Shown here piece by piece: positions 34,633 to 42,810 of a stretch of DNA of 64,000 bases. Source of the stretch: JAICUF01 sp038250675 (GTDB taxonomy: Bacteria > Gemmatimonadota > Gemmatimonadetes > Gemmatimonadales > GWC2-71-9); NCBI GenBank assembly GCA_038250675.1, contig JBBSCB010000002.1:124001-188000 (forward strand), read 5' to 3'. The translations under genes were made by a program, and so were the position numbers. The notes beneath the pieces are model-generated. The model was not told where the DNA came from, ran no database searches, and worked only from the letters and a program-made list of their open reading frames with translations. Every line of letters begins with the position of its first letter. Position 1 is the stretch's first letter.

Positions 34633-36036
34633 ATGCGAACGGTGTCTGTGAGGGTGGCTCTGGGCCTCCTTGCCGCCTCGGCGATGGTGCCCCGTGCGGC
34701 ATCGGCCCAGGGGTACGGTATCTATGAGCAGGGTGCATGCGTAATGGGACGTGCCGGCACCGGCGTCGCGTCACCGTGCGCCGACGGCTCCAGCATCTTC
34801 TTCAATCCGGCCGGGATCGCGCTCGCCGATCGCCAGCAGTTCAGCGTCGGCGGCACCCTGATCGCCCCCCGCGGGGCATTCACCAACGACCTGACCGGCC
34901 AGCGGACCGCGCTCAAGAACGCGGTGTACCCCGTCCCCAATCTGTACTATGTCCGCCCCATCGGCGGTGGCCGGGCCGCACTCGGCATCGGCCTCTTTGC
35001 GCCCTACGGGCTGACGACGGAATGGCCGGACAATTTTGAGGGACGGTTCCTGGGCTACAAGAGCAAAATCCAGGCGATCTACATCCAGCCCACCGCGGCC
35101 GTGAAGCTCGGACGGCGTGCCAGCCTTGGCGCCGGCTTCGACTTCTCGCTGGTGAGCGTGCAGCTCCGGCAACGGCTCGAGCTCTCGTCGCAGATCGCCT
35201 CGCCGCCGTCCATCACCTTCGCCAACCTGGGCATCCCGTACGGGACGGAGTTCGGCGACGTCAACCTCCACGGGCACGGCTCCGGCGTGGGCTACCACGT
35301 CGGTATCGAAGTCGAGCCGATCCGGCGCGTGACGCTCGGCGCCCGCTATCTCTCGCGCCAGCTGGTCAAGATCAATAACGCCACGGCCGAGATCTCGCAG
35401 ATCATGACCGGCATCATCCTGCCCCCCAACAACCCGGTGGCGGCCAACCCGGCGACCGGTCTCGGGCCGGCCGTCCCGGTGGATGGCCTGCTGGCGCCGC
35501 AGTTCGGAACCGGCGGACCGCTGACCAACCAGGCCGGCTCGACCTATCTGCGACTCCCCGAGCAGCTCGTGCTCGGCGTCGCCTGGCAGGTGACGCCGAA
35601 GGCCAAGCTGCTGGGCGACTTCCAGTACACCAACTGGACCGTGTTCAACCAGTTGGTCCTGGACTTCGATCTGCTGGGTCGGCGGGTGCTGCAGGAAAAC
35701 TATCGGAAGGCGTACGGGTTCCGCTTCGGCGGTGAGTACATGGTGTCTCCCGCCACCACGCTGCGCGCCGGCTACTACACGCACGGCGCGGCGGCACCGC
35801 CGGAAACCGTCACACCCAATCTGCCGGAAGGCGCCCGGGCGTCGTTCGCCGCGGGGCTCGGCACGCACCTCACGCGCAACGTGACCGTGGACGTGGCATA
35901 CCAGTACATCGCGCAGGCGGACCGCCGGGGACGCACGGTGGACGGCGGGCTGGCGACGCCGACCGTCGCGGTGAACAACGGCCTGTACACGTTCCACGCG
36001 CATCTCATCAGCGCCACGTTCGCCTTCGCCTTCTGA
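34633..36036 (+). CDS. FadL/OmpP1-family outer membrane channel
   Basis: A 467-residue outer-membrane beta-barrel for uptake of long-chain fatty acids or other hydrophobic compounds. Signal peptide 1-25 (A-A-S-A-Q), then G-Y-G-I-Y-E-Q-G and S-I-F-F-N-P-A-G-I-A, the hatch region and N-P-A-G motif of FadL proteins; the rest alternates polar and hydrophobic residues and ends in A-F-A-F with a terminal Phe, the outer-membrane insertion signal. ATG 34633 is chosen for the signal peptide. The SGNH hydrolase follows 17 bases later, suggesting a release-and-uptake pair. Confidence 0.9.
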   Translation: MRTVSVRVALGLLAASAMVPRAASAQGYGIYEQGACVMGRAGTGVASPCADGSSIFFNPAGIALADRQQFSVGGTLIAPRGAFTNDLTGQRTALKNAVYPVPNLYYVRPIGGGRAALGIGLFAPYGLTTEWPDNFEGRFLGYKSKIQAIYIQPTAAVKLGRRASLGAGFDFSLVSVQLRQRLELSSQIASPPSITFANLGIPYGTEFGDVNLHGHGSGVGYHVGIEVEPIRRVTLGARYLSRQLVKINNATAEISQIMTGIILPPNNPVAANPATGLGPAVPVDGLLAPQFGTGGPLTNQAGSTYLRLPEQLVLGVAWQVTPKAKLLGDFQYTNWTVFNQLVLDFDLLGRRVLQENYRKAYGFRFGGEYMVSPATTLRAGYYTHGAAAPPETVTPNLPEGARASFAAGLGTHLTRNVTVDVAYQYIAQADRRGRTVDGGLATPTVAVNNGLYTFHAHLISATFAFAF

Positions 36037-36053
36037 CCGGGAGACTCGACCGT

Positions 36054-37340
36054 ATGACGTATCGGACTCTCGCGGCCTCTCTCCTGGTCGCCCTGCCGCT
36101 GATGGCGGGGTGCCGGCAGGACGAACGGCTCGCGCCACCAGATCTGTCGAATAACAGCGGGATGCTCGCGCACTATGTCGCGATGGGCAACAGCATCACG
36201 GCGGGCTTTCAATCCGCCGGGATCAACGACAGCACCCAGCGGCAGTCGTATGCCGCAGTCTTTGCCAGGCAGGCCGGCGCGCCCTACTTTTATCCGTCAC
36301 TCAACATGCCGGGCTGTCCGGCGCCGTTCACGGTCAACACGACCCAGGCCCGCCTCGGCGGCGCCACGGCGGGCGGCTGCGCGCTCCGCGCCCCCAATCA
36401 GCTTCCGTTCCTGAGCAACGTGGCGGTGCCGGGCGCACACGCCATTGACGGCCTCACCAACACCGACCCCGCGTCGGGCCCCAACATCCTGACATCGCTG
36501 GTGCTCGGTGGGCGCTCCCAGGTGACCGCCATGCAGGCCGCGCAGCCGACCTTCGTCACGGTCTGGCTGGGCAACAACGACGTGCTGGGCGCGCTGACGA
36601 GCTCGACCAATCCCGGCGACCCCGCGCTGGTCACGTCGATCGCGGCGTTCCAGGCCACCTACAAGGCGATCATCGACAGCGTCGCCGCCACCGGGGCCAG
36701 CGCGGCGCTGTTCGCCGTGGCCGACGTCACGGTGATCCCCTACAGCACCAGCGGCACCATCTACTGGTGCCTCAAGACCGGCGTCTGCCCGGGCGTGCCG
36801 GCCGGCGGCTTTCCGCCGACGTTCACCGTGAGCAACAACTGCGCGCCCGGCGCGGCGGTCCCCGGCGCCAAGGGCGACTCGATCCTGGTGCCGTGGACCG
36901 TCGGCGTGACCAAGCTGTCCGCCGCCGCCGCCGGGTCGCCGCAGACACTCGACTGCTCGATCGACGCGCAGGTCGTGACCCCGCTCGAGTACAAGACGAT
37001 GCGGGACGCCGTCGTGGGCTACAACGCCTTCATTGCGGCGCAGGCGGCGGCGCACAGCTGGCCCTACGTCGACCCCAACCCGACCCTCGCCGCCGCCAAG
37101 GCGGAGCCGGCCGTGGCGGGGCAGTACCCCAAGGTGGCCGTCTTCCCGTGCCTGCCGTTTCCGGGCGCACCGTGCGGCGGCAAGACCACGCCCACGTCGC
37201 CGGCGAATGTGCTGTTCGGGACCTACTTCTCACTCGACGGCGTGCATCCCACCGCTGAGGCGCATCGCGTCCTCGCGGACACGCTCATCTCGGCGGTCAA
37301 CCGCGCGTACGGAACCAGCATCCCGTTCGCCGGACCCTGA
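36054..37340 (+). CDS. SGNH/GDSL-family lipoprotein hydrolase
   Basis: A 428-residue exported esterase or lipase. Lipobox L-M-A-G-C (Cys about 20). Block I is A-M-G-N-S-I-T-A-G (nucleophile serine), block III V-W-L-G-N-N-D (oxyanion Asn) and block V L-D-G-V-H-P-T (Asp and His), so the catalytic set is complete. Several extra cysteines (about 84, 104, 241, 247) probably form disulfides. Placed behind the FadL-type channel under one promoter and before a strong terminator, it likely frees acyl chains that the channel imports; this is inference from context. Confidence 0.9.
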   Translation: MTYRTLAASLLVALPLMAGCRQDERLAPPDLSNNSGMLAHYVAMGNSITAGFQSAGINDSTQRQSYAAVFARQAGAPYFYPSLNMPGCPAPFTVNTTQARLGGATAGGCALRAPNQLPFLSNVAVPGAHAIDGLTNTDPASGPNILTSLVLGGRSQVTAMQAAQPTFVTVWLGNNDVLGALTSSTNPGDPALVTSIAAFQATYKAIIDSVAATGASAALFAVADVTVIPYSTSGTIYWCLKTGVCPGVPAGGFPPTFTVSNNCAPGAAVPGAKGDSILVPWTVGVTKLSAAAAGSPQTLDCSIDAQVVTPLEYKTMRDAVVGYNAFIAAQAAAHSWPYVDPNPTLAAAKAEPAVAGQYPKVAVFPCLPFPGAPCGGKTTPTSPANVLFGTYFSLDGVHPTAEAHRVLADTLISAVNRAYGTSIPFAGP

Positions 37341-37365
37341 TCCGGAGGGTGACGGCGAGGCGGCA

Positions 37366-37400
37366 GCGGGGCGGCGCACTGCGCCGCCCCGCTGTTGTTT
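37366..37400 (+). terminator. intrinsic terminator of the FadL/SGNH operon
   Basis: GCGGGGCGGCGCA (37366-37378) and TGCGCCGCCCCGC (37380-37392) are perfect complements around a single base, followed by TGTTGTTT. The T-rich tail is imperfect but adequate. Confidence 0.8.
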
Positions 37401-37405
37401 GGCGC

Positions 37406-37411
37406 TAGATT
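37406..37411 (+). promoter_or_regulatory. putative -10 box of the HD-domain gene
   Basis: TAGATT just after the terminator, 25 bases before GTG 37437. No convincing -35 box lies upstream, where the terminator stem is. Confidence 0.35.
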
Positions 37412-37436
37412 ACGGCGAACCCGATCCGGAGCTGCC

Positions 37437-38015
37437 GTGACGATCCCGCGCGACCGTGCCCTGTCGCTGATGCACGAATACACCGCATCCGATGCGCTGC
37501 GAAAGCACATGTACGCCGTCGAGCTCGCGATGCGGGCGATGGCCACGCGCGTCGGCGCCGACCTGGACGCCTGGGGCGTCGTCGGCCTGCTGCACGACTT
37601 CGACTACGAGCGCTTCCCCAACGACGCGCACTCCGCCACCGAGGAGCACCCGGCCGAAGGGGTCCGCATCCTGGCGACCGAGGGACTGTCCGAGGAGTCC
37701 CAGCGCGCCATCCTGGGTCACGCGACGTACACCGGCGTCCCGCGCGACACGCCGATGGCACAGGCGCTCTTCGGCGTCGACGAGCTCTGCGGCTTCCTCG
37801 TGGCCTGCGCACTGGTTCGGCCGTCGCGCAGCCTGCAGGATCTCGAGGTCGCCAGCGTCCGGAAGAAGCTCAAGGACAAGGGCTTTGCGCGCGGGGTCAG
37901 CCGGGAGGATGTCACCCGGGGTGCCGAGGAGCTCGGCATACCCCTGGACGAACTTATTGGCTTGGTGCTGGCCGCACTCCGACCACATGAGCGGACGCTC
38001 GGACTCGGCGGCTGA
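37437..38015 (+). CDS. HD-domain phosphohydrolase-like protein
   Basis: A 192-residue soluble protein. His in L-R-K-H-M-Y-A-V-E, H-D in G-L-L-H-D-F-D-Y-E-R and later H-A-T-Y-T and D-E-L-C-G-F form the metal-binding HD set of the HDIG-type hydrolases (TIGR00277 group). Likely acts on a nucleotide or phosphorylated metabolite; substrate unknown. GTG 37437 follows GGAG by six bases. Its stop overlaps the start of the cardiolipin-synthase-like gene (TGATG). Confidence 0.85.
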   Translation: MTIPRDRALSLMHEYTASDALRKHMYAVELAMRAMATRVGADLDAWGVVGLLHDFDYERFPNDAHSATEEHPAEGVRILATEGLSEESQRAILGHATYTGVPRDTPMAQALFGVDELCGFLVACALVRPSRSLQDLEVASVRKKLKDKGFARGVSREDVTRGAEELGIPLDELIGLVLAALRPHERTLGLGG

Positions 38016-39430
38016 TGTCGCTGCCGGTCGTCGAGTTGGGAGGCCAGCCGGTCGAGAGCGCGATCAACCGCGCGGCCGGAGGGCGCCCGGTGCCCGGCAA
38101 CCAGGTGGCCCTGCTGGTGGACGGGCCCGATGCGTACCGCGCAATGCTGGACGTCATCGCGCAGGCCCGGCGCTGGGTCCACTTCGAGAACTACATCATC
38201 CGGGCCGACTCCGAGGGACGCCGCTTCGCCAACGTCCTCATCGCGCAGGCGCGCGCTGGCATCCGGGTTCGCGTCCTCTACGACTGGCTCGGCTCACTGG
38301 GAACGCCGAGGCGGTTCTGGCGGGAGCTGCGCGATGCCGGCGTGGAGGTGCGTGCCTTCCGCCCGCCCCGGATGCTCGATGCGGTCACGATGTTCTCGCG
38401 CAACCACCGGAAGCTGGTCGTGGCCGATGGCTGCCGGGCAGTGATGGGCGGACTGTGCATCGGTGCCGAATGGACCGGCGCCCGGACCCCGGCGGCGGAG
38501 CCCTGGCGCGACACGGCGATTGCGGTGGACGGGCCCGCGGCGGCCGTCCTCGACCAGGCGTTCAGCGTCACATGGCACGTCGCGGGTGGAACGCTTCCGG
38601 CCGACGAGACGGTGGCCGAGGTGCCGCTGCGGGGCCCGGCCGAGGTACGGGTCATCGCGGGCGAGCCCGGGCGCGAGCGCGCGTACCGGGTCATCGAGCT
38701 CCTGGCGGCGGGCAGCGTCCGGCGACTCTGGATCACCGACGCCTATCTGGTGGCGCCGCCGCGGCTCTTCCAGGCGCTGCGGGACGCGGCGCAGGACGGG
38801 GTGGACGTCCGGCTCCTCGTGCCCGGCATGAGCGACATACCGCTGGTGCGGAACCTCACGCGCATTGGCTATCGCGACCTGCTCCGCAGCGGGGTCCGGA
38901 TCTTCGAGTGGGACGGCCCGATGCTTCACTCCAAAACCATCAGTGTGGATGGGCGCTGGGCCCGGATCGGGTCGAGCAACCTCAATGCGTCGAGTCTCGT
39001 GGGCAACTACGAGCTGGACGTGCTGGTGGAGGATCCCGGCGTCGCGGAGGCGCTGGAGCGCCAGTTCCGGCGAGACATCGCGCGCAGCCGGGAGGTATCA
39101 CGCCGGCCGCTCCGCGGCCCTCGCCGGATCAGTCAACGGCTGCCAAGCGCACTGACGCGGCTGGAACCGGATGCGCCCGTGATACACCAGCGCACCGCCC
39201 AGGAGGGGCGGCGGCGCGCCATGCTGGCGCTGCGGGCACTCGCGAACAACGCGCGCCGGTCGGTCTTCGGACCCCTGAGCTTCCTTCTGGTGGTGCTGGC
39301 AGCGCTGTTCGTGCTGCTGCCTCGCGCCTCGGCGTATGTCGTTGCGGCCGTGTGTGTTTGGTTTGCGATTGGAGCCGGCCGCGAAGCGTTCCGGCGCCGG
39401 GCGGAGAAGCCGGGCCGGCCCGGCGGATGA
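38015..39430 (+). CDS. phospholipase D-family protein, cardiolipin synthase-like
   Basis: A 471-residue protein with two HKD motifs: N-H-R-K-L-V-V-A-D-G (about 128-137) and M-L-H-S-K-T-I-S-V-D-G (about 305-315), each followed by the G-G or G-S-S-N element. The order and spacing fit ClsB-like cardiolipin synthases, which join phosphatidyl groups. Unlike most Cls proteins it has no N-terminal helices; instead two hydrophobic segments (about 410-450) sit at the C-terminus, like YbhO/ClsB-type proteins with a membrane tail. Overlaps the HD gene by one base. Confidence 0.87.
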   Translation: MSLPVVELGGQPVESAINRAAGGRPVPGNQVALLVDGPDAYRAMLDVIAQARRWVHFENYIIRADSEGRRFANVLIAQARAGIRVRVLYDWLGSLGTPRRFWRELRDAGVEVRAFRPPRMLDAVTMFSRNHRKLVVADGCRAVMGGLCIGAEWTGARTPAAEPWRDTAIAVDGPAAAVLDQAFSVTWHVAGGTLPADETVAEVPLRGPAEVRVIAGEPGRERAYRVIELLAAGSVRRLWITDAYLVAPPRLFQALRDAAQDGVDVRLLVPGMSDIPLVRNLTRIGYRDLLRSGVRIFEWDGPMLHSKTISVDGRWARIGSSNLNASSLVGNYELDVLVEDPGVAEALERQFRRDIARSREVSRRPLRGPRRISQRLPSALTRLEPDAPVIHQRTAQEGRRRAMLALRALANNARRSVFGPLSFLLVVLAALFVLLPRASAYVVAAVCVWFAIGAGREAFRRRAEKPGRPGG

Positions 39431-39479
39431 GCGGCCGGCCCGGGCCACGATGGCCCAACGTTCCCGGCGCGGCACGCGT

Positions 39480-40031
39480 ATGACCGTCGTGACCGATGCC
39501 GAACTGGCAGCCGAGGCTGCCTCCGGAAATCCGGATGCCTTCGGTCGGCTGGTCGAGCGTCACGCGCCGGCGGCACGCCGGGTGGCCCGGCTGTTCCTGC
39601 AGGACGGGGACGATGCCGACGACGCCGTGCAGGATGGCATGCTTTCGGCCTGGCGCGCCATCGACCGGTTCGACACTGGGCGGCCGTTTCGTCCCTGGCT
39701 GCTGCGCATCGTGCTCAATTCCGCCCGGGACCTGCGCCGGCGGCGGGTGGTGCGGCGCACGGAGCAGCTGCCCGACAGCCAGGCCAGCCGGACGCCGGGC
39801 CCCGAACACGAAACCGATCGCAGGCTGTTGCGCGCCCGGCTCGATGCGGCGCTGGCGACGCTGCCGGAACGCCAGCGGGTCGCCGTCACGTTGTTCGATG
39901 CCGAGGGGTATCCGCACGCCGAGATTGCCGCATTGCTCGGTGTGCCCGAAGGCACGGTTCGCTCGGATGTGTTCCACGCACGACGCGCACTCCGCAAGGA
40001 GCTGGCGCCGTTTCTCGAGGAGGTTCGATGA
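39480..40031 (+). CDS. ECF-type RNA polymerase sigma factor
   Basis: A 183-residue group 4 sigma factor. Region 2 spans about 22-90 (D-A-F-G-R-L-V-E-R-H, D-D-A-D-D-A-V-Q-D, R-P-W-L-L-R-I-V-L-N) and region 4 about 120-178 (L-P-E-R-Q-R-V-A, G-Y-P-H-A-E-I-A-A-L-L-G-V-P-E-G-T-V-R-S). ATG 39480 is used; an ATG at 39450 is also in frame. First gene of a tightly overlapping run: anti-sigma candidate, Spy-like protein, TolC, ATPase, adaptor, permease. It probably drives this operon and other envelope genes. Confidence 0.92.
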   Translation: MTVVTDAELAAEAASGNPDAFGRLVERHAPAARRVARLFLQDGDDADDAVQDGMLSAWRAIDRFDTGRPFRPWLLRIVLNSARDLRRRRVVRRTEQLPDSQASRTPGPEHETDRRLLRARLDAALATLPERQRVAVTLFDAEGYPHAEIAALLGVPEGTVRSDVFHARRALRKELAPFLEEVR

Positions 40032-40381
40032 TCGGGCACGACCCGTTCGATGCGCAGCCGGATGCGGCCCTCGGCCGCCTGCTCCGCGAGCATCTCGATG
40101 CCGGTGACGACGGGGCGTTCGTCGCGCGGGTGCGCGGCATGCTCGCGTCCGAACGCGATACCAGCTGGGACGTGCTGACCCGCTGGGCGCGCCCCGGACT
40201 CGCGGCCGCGGCCTCCATCGCCGTGGGGCTCGGCCTCTGGCTCGCACTGGCCGGCAATCCGGAGCCGAGCGCCACACTGGCGGACGCGATCCGTCCCGCC
40301 GGCGCGCCGGCGACGGTTCTGGCCGGCGCTCAGGCCCCCAGCAGCGAGAGTGTGATCGGCGCGCTCATGGTCGATCGATGA
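40028..40381 (+). CDS. putative membrane anti-sigma factor
   Basis: A 117-residue protein with a cytoplasmic N-terminal part (1-58), one transmembrane helix (about 59-77) and a short periplasmic tail. Lack of a zinc-finger cysteine set means the call rests on gene order (directly after, and overlapping by four bases, the ECF sigma gene), size and topology. It would hold the sigma factor at the membrane. The next gene overlaps its end. Confidence 0.65.
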   Translation: MIGHDPFDAQPDAALGRLLREHLDAGDDGAFVARVRGMLASERDTSWDVLTRWARPGLAAAASIAVGLGLWLALAGNPEPSATLADAIRPAGAPATVLAGAQAPSSESVIGALMVDR

Positions 40382-40770
40382 TGCCCTCTCGCGGCCGGGC
40401 GCTCGTCCTGCTCATCGCGGTCTTTGCCGCCGGCGTGCTGGCCGGTGCCGGCGCGTCGATGCTGCTCGGGCGCCGCGCTCCCCGGCGGGCGCCGCGGCAC
40501 GGCCCGGACGAATTCATTCAGTACGCCACCAAGACGCTGGGCCTGTCACCCACGCAGCAGGACAGCGTCCGCGCGATCCTCACCCGACGTCGGTCGAGCA
40601 TGGATTCGCTGTGGGCAGAAGTGGGTCCGCGGTTTGAAACCTTGCAGACCAGCGTGCGTTCGGACATCCGGGCGCAGCTCAATCCAGACCAACAGCGAAA
40701 GTTTGCCGAGATGAACAAGCGGTTCGATGCCGCGCGCGCAACGCGGGGAGGTTCCCATGCGCCGCGCTGA
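40378..40770 (+). CDS. Spy/CpxP-like periplasmic heavy-metal/stress sensor
   Basis: A 130-residue protein with an N-terminal membrane anchor (about 8-30) and a helical periplasmic part holding L-S-P-T-Q-Q-D-S-V-R-A-I-L and, 60 residues on, L-N-P-D-Q-Q-R-K-F: the paired L-T-x-x-Q motifs of Spy, CpxP and CnrX-type proteins. Such proteins sense metals or unfolded protein and act on sigma/anti-sigma pairs. In a CnrYXH-like reading, the upstream gene is CnrY-like and this is CnrX-like. Overlaps both neighbours. Confidence 0.8.
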   Translation: MMPSRGRALVLLIAVFAAGVLAGAGASMLLGRRAPRRAPRHGPDEFIQYATKTLGLSPTQQDSVRAILTRRRSSMDSLWAEVGPRFETLQTSVRSDIRAQLNPDQQRKFAEMNKRFDAARATRGGSHAPR

Positions 40771-42058
40771 CGTCCTGATGACCATGCTCTTCCTCGCCGC
40801 CGCGGGGCCGCTGGCCGCACAGGCCCGGCAGGTATCGCTCGATGAAGCGATCAAGCTGGCGGAGAGCTCGCAGCCCCGCGTGATTCAGGCGGAGGCCAAC
40901 CTCACCACCGCCAATGCGCGCCTCCGGACAGTCAAGGCGGCCTATCTGCCCAACCTGTCGTTCTCATCGTCGGGGAGCAACTTCCACGCGTCGGGGCCGG
41001 CGCGCCTCAACCCCATCACCAATGAGGTGGTGCCCGGCGGCACCAGCAGCAGCAGCCTGAGCACCAACCTCAGTGCCAGCGTCGATCTGTTCACCGGGTT
41101 TCGCCGGGGCGCGGACATCGGCGCGGCACGGGCCACGACCGACGCCGCCAACGCGTCGCTCGTCGACGCGCGCTACCAGCAGCGGCTGACCACGACCAAC
41201 GCCTTCTTCGACGCACTTGCCTCCCGGCAGCTGCTGGCGGTGCGCCAGGCGAGCGTGCGCCGCGCGGAGGAGCAACTCAAGATCTCGATCAGCAAGCTCA
41301 GCGCCGGCTCGGCGACGCGCTCCGATTCGCTGCGTTCGCGCGTGACGCTCGGCACGGCGCAGCTCCAGCTGCTTCAGGCACAGTCGCAGCTCGCGACGAC
41401 GGAAGCGACGCTGGCACGCACGATCGGCGTCACCGGCCGGGTGCAGGCGGAGGACGACTCGGCCTTCTATCGGGTGGTGCCGGCGGCGGACAGCGCGGCG
41501 CTCCGTGCGGAGGCGGTGCAGCGCTCGCCGTCGGTGCAGGCGGCGCTCGCCAGCGCCCGCTCGGCCGACGCGGCGCTCCGATCGGCGCGCTCCGGATACT
41601 GGCCCACGCTCTCGCTCAACGGGAACACCGGCTGGAGCGGCAACAGCGGCACGTCGTACCATCTGTACAACCAGCGACAGGTCAGTCTCCAGCTCAGCTG
41701 GAATCTGTTCAACCGGTTCAGCCGCGAGCAGCAGATCGCGACGCAGCAGGCCAACGTCGACATCGCGGCGGCCAACGCCGCGGACCTCGGCCGCTCGGTC
41801 GAGACGACACTGACCGGCCAGATCGCATCGCTGGAAGCGGCGCATGCCGGGATCGGCATCGCGCAGACCAGTGTCGTCGCGGCGGAAGAAGACCTCCGCG
41901 TGGTGCAGGAGCGCTACCGGCTGGGGGCGGCGACCATCGTCGACGTGCTCACGTCGCAGGAAGCGCTGAGCCAGGCGGAGGTGGATGCGCTGTCCGCCCG
42001 GTTCAACTATCTGCGCGCCAAGGCGCAGATCGAAGCCCTTCTCGGACGGAACCTATGA
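40757..42058 (+). CDS. TolC-family outer membrane efflux protein
   Basis: A 433-residue protein with signal peptide (1-21, ending P-L-A-A-Q). Two OEP repeats of long coiled-coil helices (about 25-215 and 230-430) with V-S-L-D-E-A-I-K-L-A at the start and Y-R-L-G-A-A-T-I-V-D-V-L-T-S-Q in the second repeat are the TolC hallmarks. Strong ribosome site GGGGAGG before ATG 40757, which lies inside the end of the preceding gene. Forms the exit duct for the adaptor and ABC pump encoded next. Confidence 0.92.
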   Translation: MRRADVLMTMLFLAAAGPLAAQARQVSLDEAIKLAESSQPRVIQAEANLTTANARLRTVKAAYLPNLSFSSSGSNFHASGPARLNPITNEVVPGGTSSSSLSTNLSASVDLFTGFRRGADIGAARATTDAANASLVDARYQQRLTTTNAFFDALASRQLLAVRQASVRRAEEQLKISISKLSAGSATRSDSLRSRVTLGTAQLQLLQAQSQLATTEATLARTIGVTGRVQAEDDSAFYRVVPAADSAALRAEAVQRSPSVQAALASARSADAALRSARSGYWPTLSLNGNTGWSGNSGTSYHLYNQRQVSLQLSWNLFNRFSREQQIATQQANVDIAAANAADLGRSVETTLTGQIASLEAAHAGIGIAQTSVVAAEEDLRVVQERYRLGAATIVDVLTSQEALSQAEVDALSARFNYLRAKAQIEALLGRNL

Positions 42059-42810
42059 CCGCCATCCACAACACCGATGAGCGGATGGCGATGCTGCCGT
42101 CCGACGTGCCGCGCGACGCGATCATCGTCACGCGGAACCTGCAGCGCGAATACGACATGGGCGGCGAGGTGGTCCGGGCGCTGCGCGGCGTCGACCTGAC
42201 AATCCGCAAGAACGAGTACGTGGCCATCATGGGCCCGTCCGGTTCGGGTAAGAGCACCCTGATGAACATGATCGGGTGCCTCGACAGCCCCACCGCCGGC
42301 GAATACTGGCTCAACGGCTTCCGGGTCTCGGAGCTGGGTGACGACGAGCTCGCCCGGATCCGCAACAAGGAGATCGGTTTCGTCTTCCAGACGTTCAACC
42401 TGCTGCCGCGCGCGTCGGCGCTGCACAACGTGGAGCTGCCGCTGGTGTACGCGGGGATCGGCTCGCGAGAGCGGAAGGACATGGCGAGCGAGGCGCTGAC
42501 GCGCGTCGGCCTGGGAGACCGCATGACCCACCGCCCCAACGAGCTCTCCGGCGGACAGCGCCAGCGCGTTGCGATCGCCCGGGCGCTGGTCAACCAGCCC
42601 AGCATCCTGCTGGCCGACGAGCCCACGGGCAACCTGGACAGCACCACCAGCACCGAAATCATGGCGTTGTTCGAGGCGTTGTACGGCGAGGGCCAGACCA
42701 TCTTGCTTGTCACGCACGAGGCGGACATCGCCGAGCACGCGCTCCGGCAATTTCACCTGAAGGACGGCCGCGTGGAGCGGGACTTTTTCACGGAGAGACA
42801 GACCAGATGA
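42055..42810 (+). CDS. MacB-type ABC transporter ATPase
   Basis: A 251-residue ATPase with complete Walker A (G-P-S-G-S-G-K-S-T), Q-loop (F-V-F-Q-T-F-N-L-L-P), signature (L-S-G-G-Q-R-Q-R), Walker B (I-L-L-A-D-E-P-T-G-N-L-D) and H-loop (V-T-H-E). F-Q-x-F-N-L-L-P and T-G-N-L-D place it in the LolD/MacB/FtsE group. The ATPase and permease, fused in E. coli MacB, are separate here with the adaptor gene between them. Start overlaps the TolC stop (ATGA). Confidence 0.93.
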   Translation: MTAIHNTDERMAMLPSDVPRDAIIVTRNLQREYDMGGEVVRALRGVDLTIRKNEYVAIMGPSGSGKSTLMNMIGCLDSPTAGEYWLNGFRVSELGDDELARIRNKEIGFVFQTFNLLPRASALHNVELPLVYAGIGSRERKDMASEALTRVGLGDRMTHRPNELSGGQRQRVAIARALVNQPSILLADEPTGNLDSTTSTEIMALFEALYGEGQTILLVTHEADIAEHALRQFHLKDGRVERDFFTERQTR

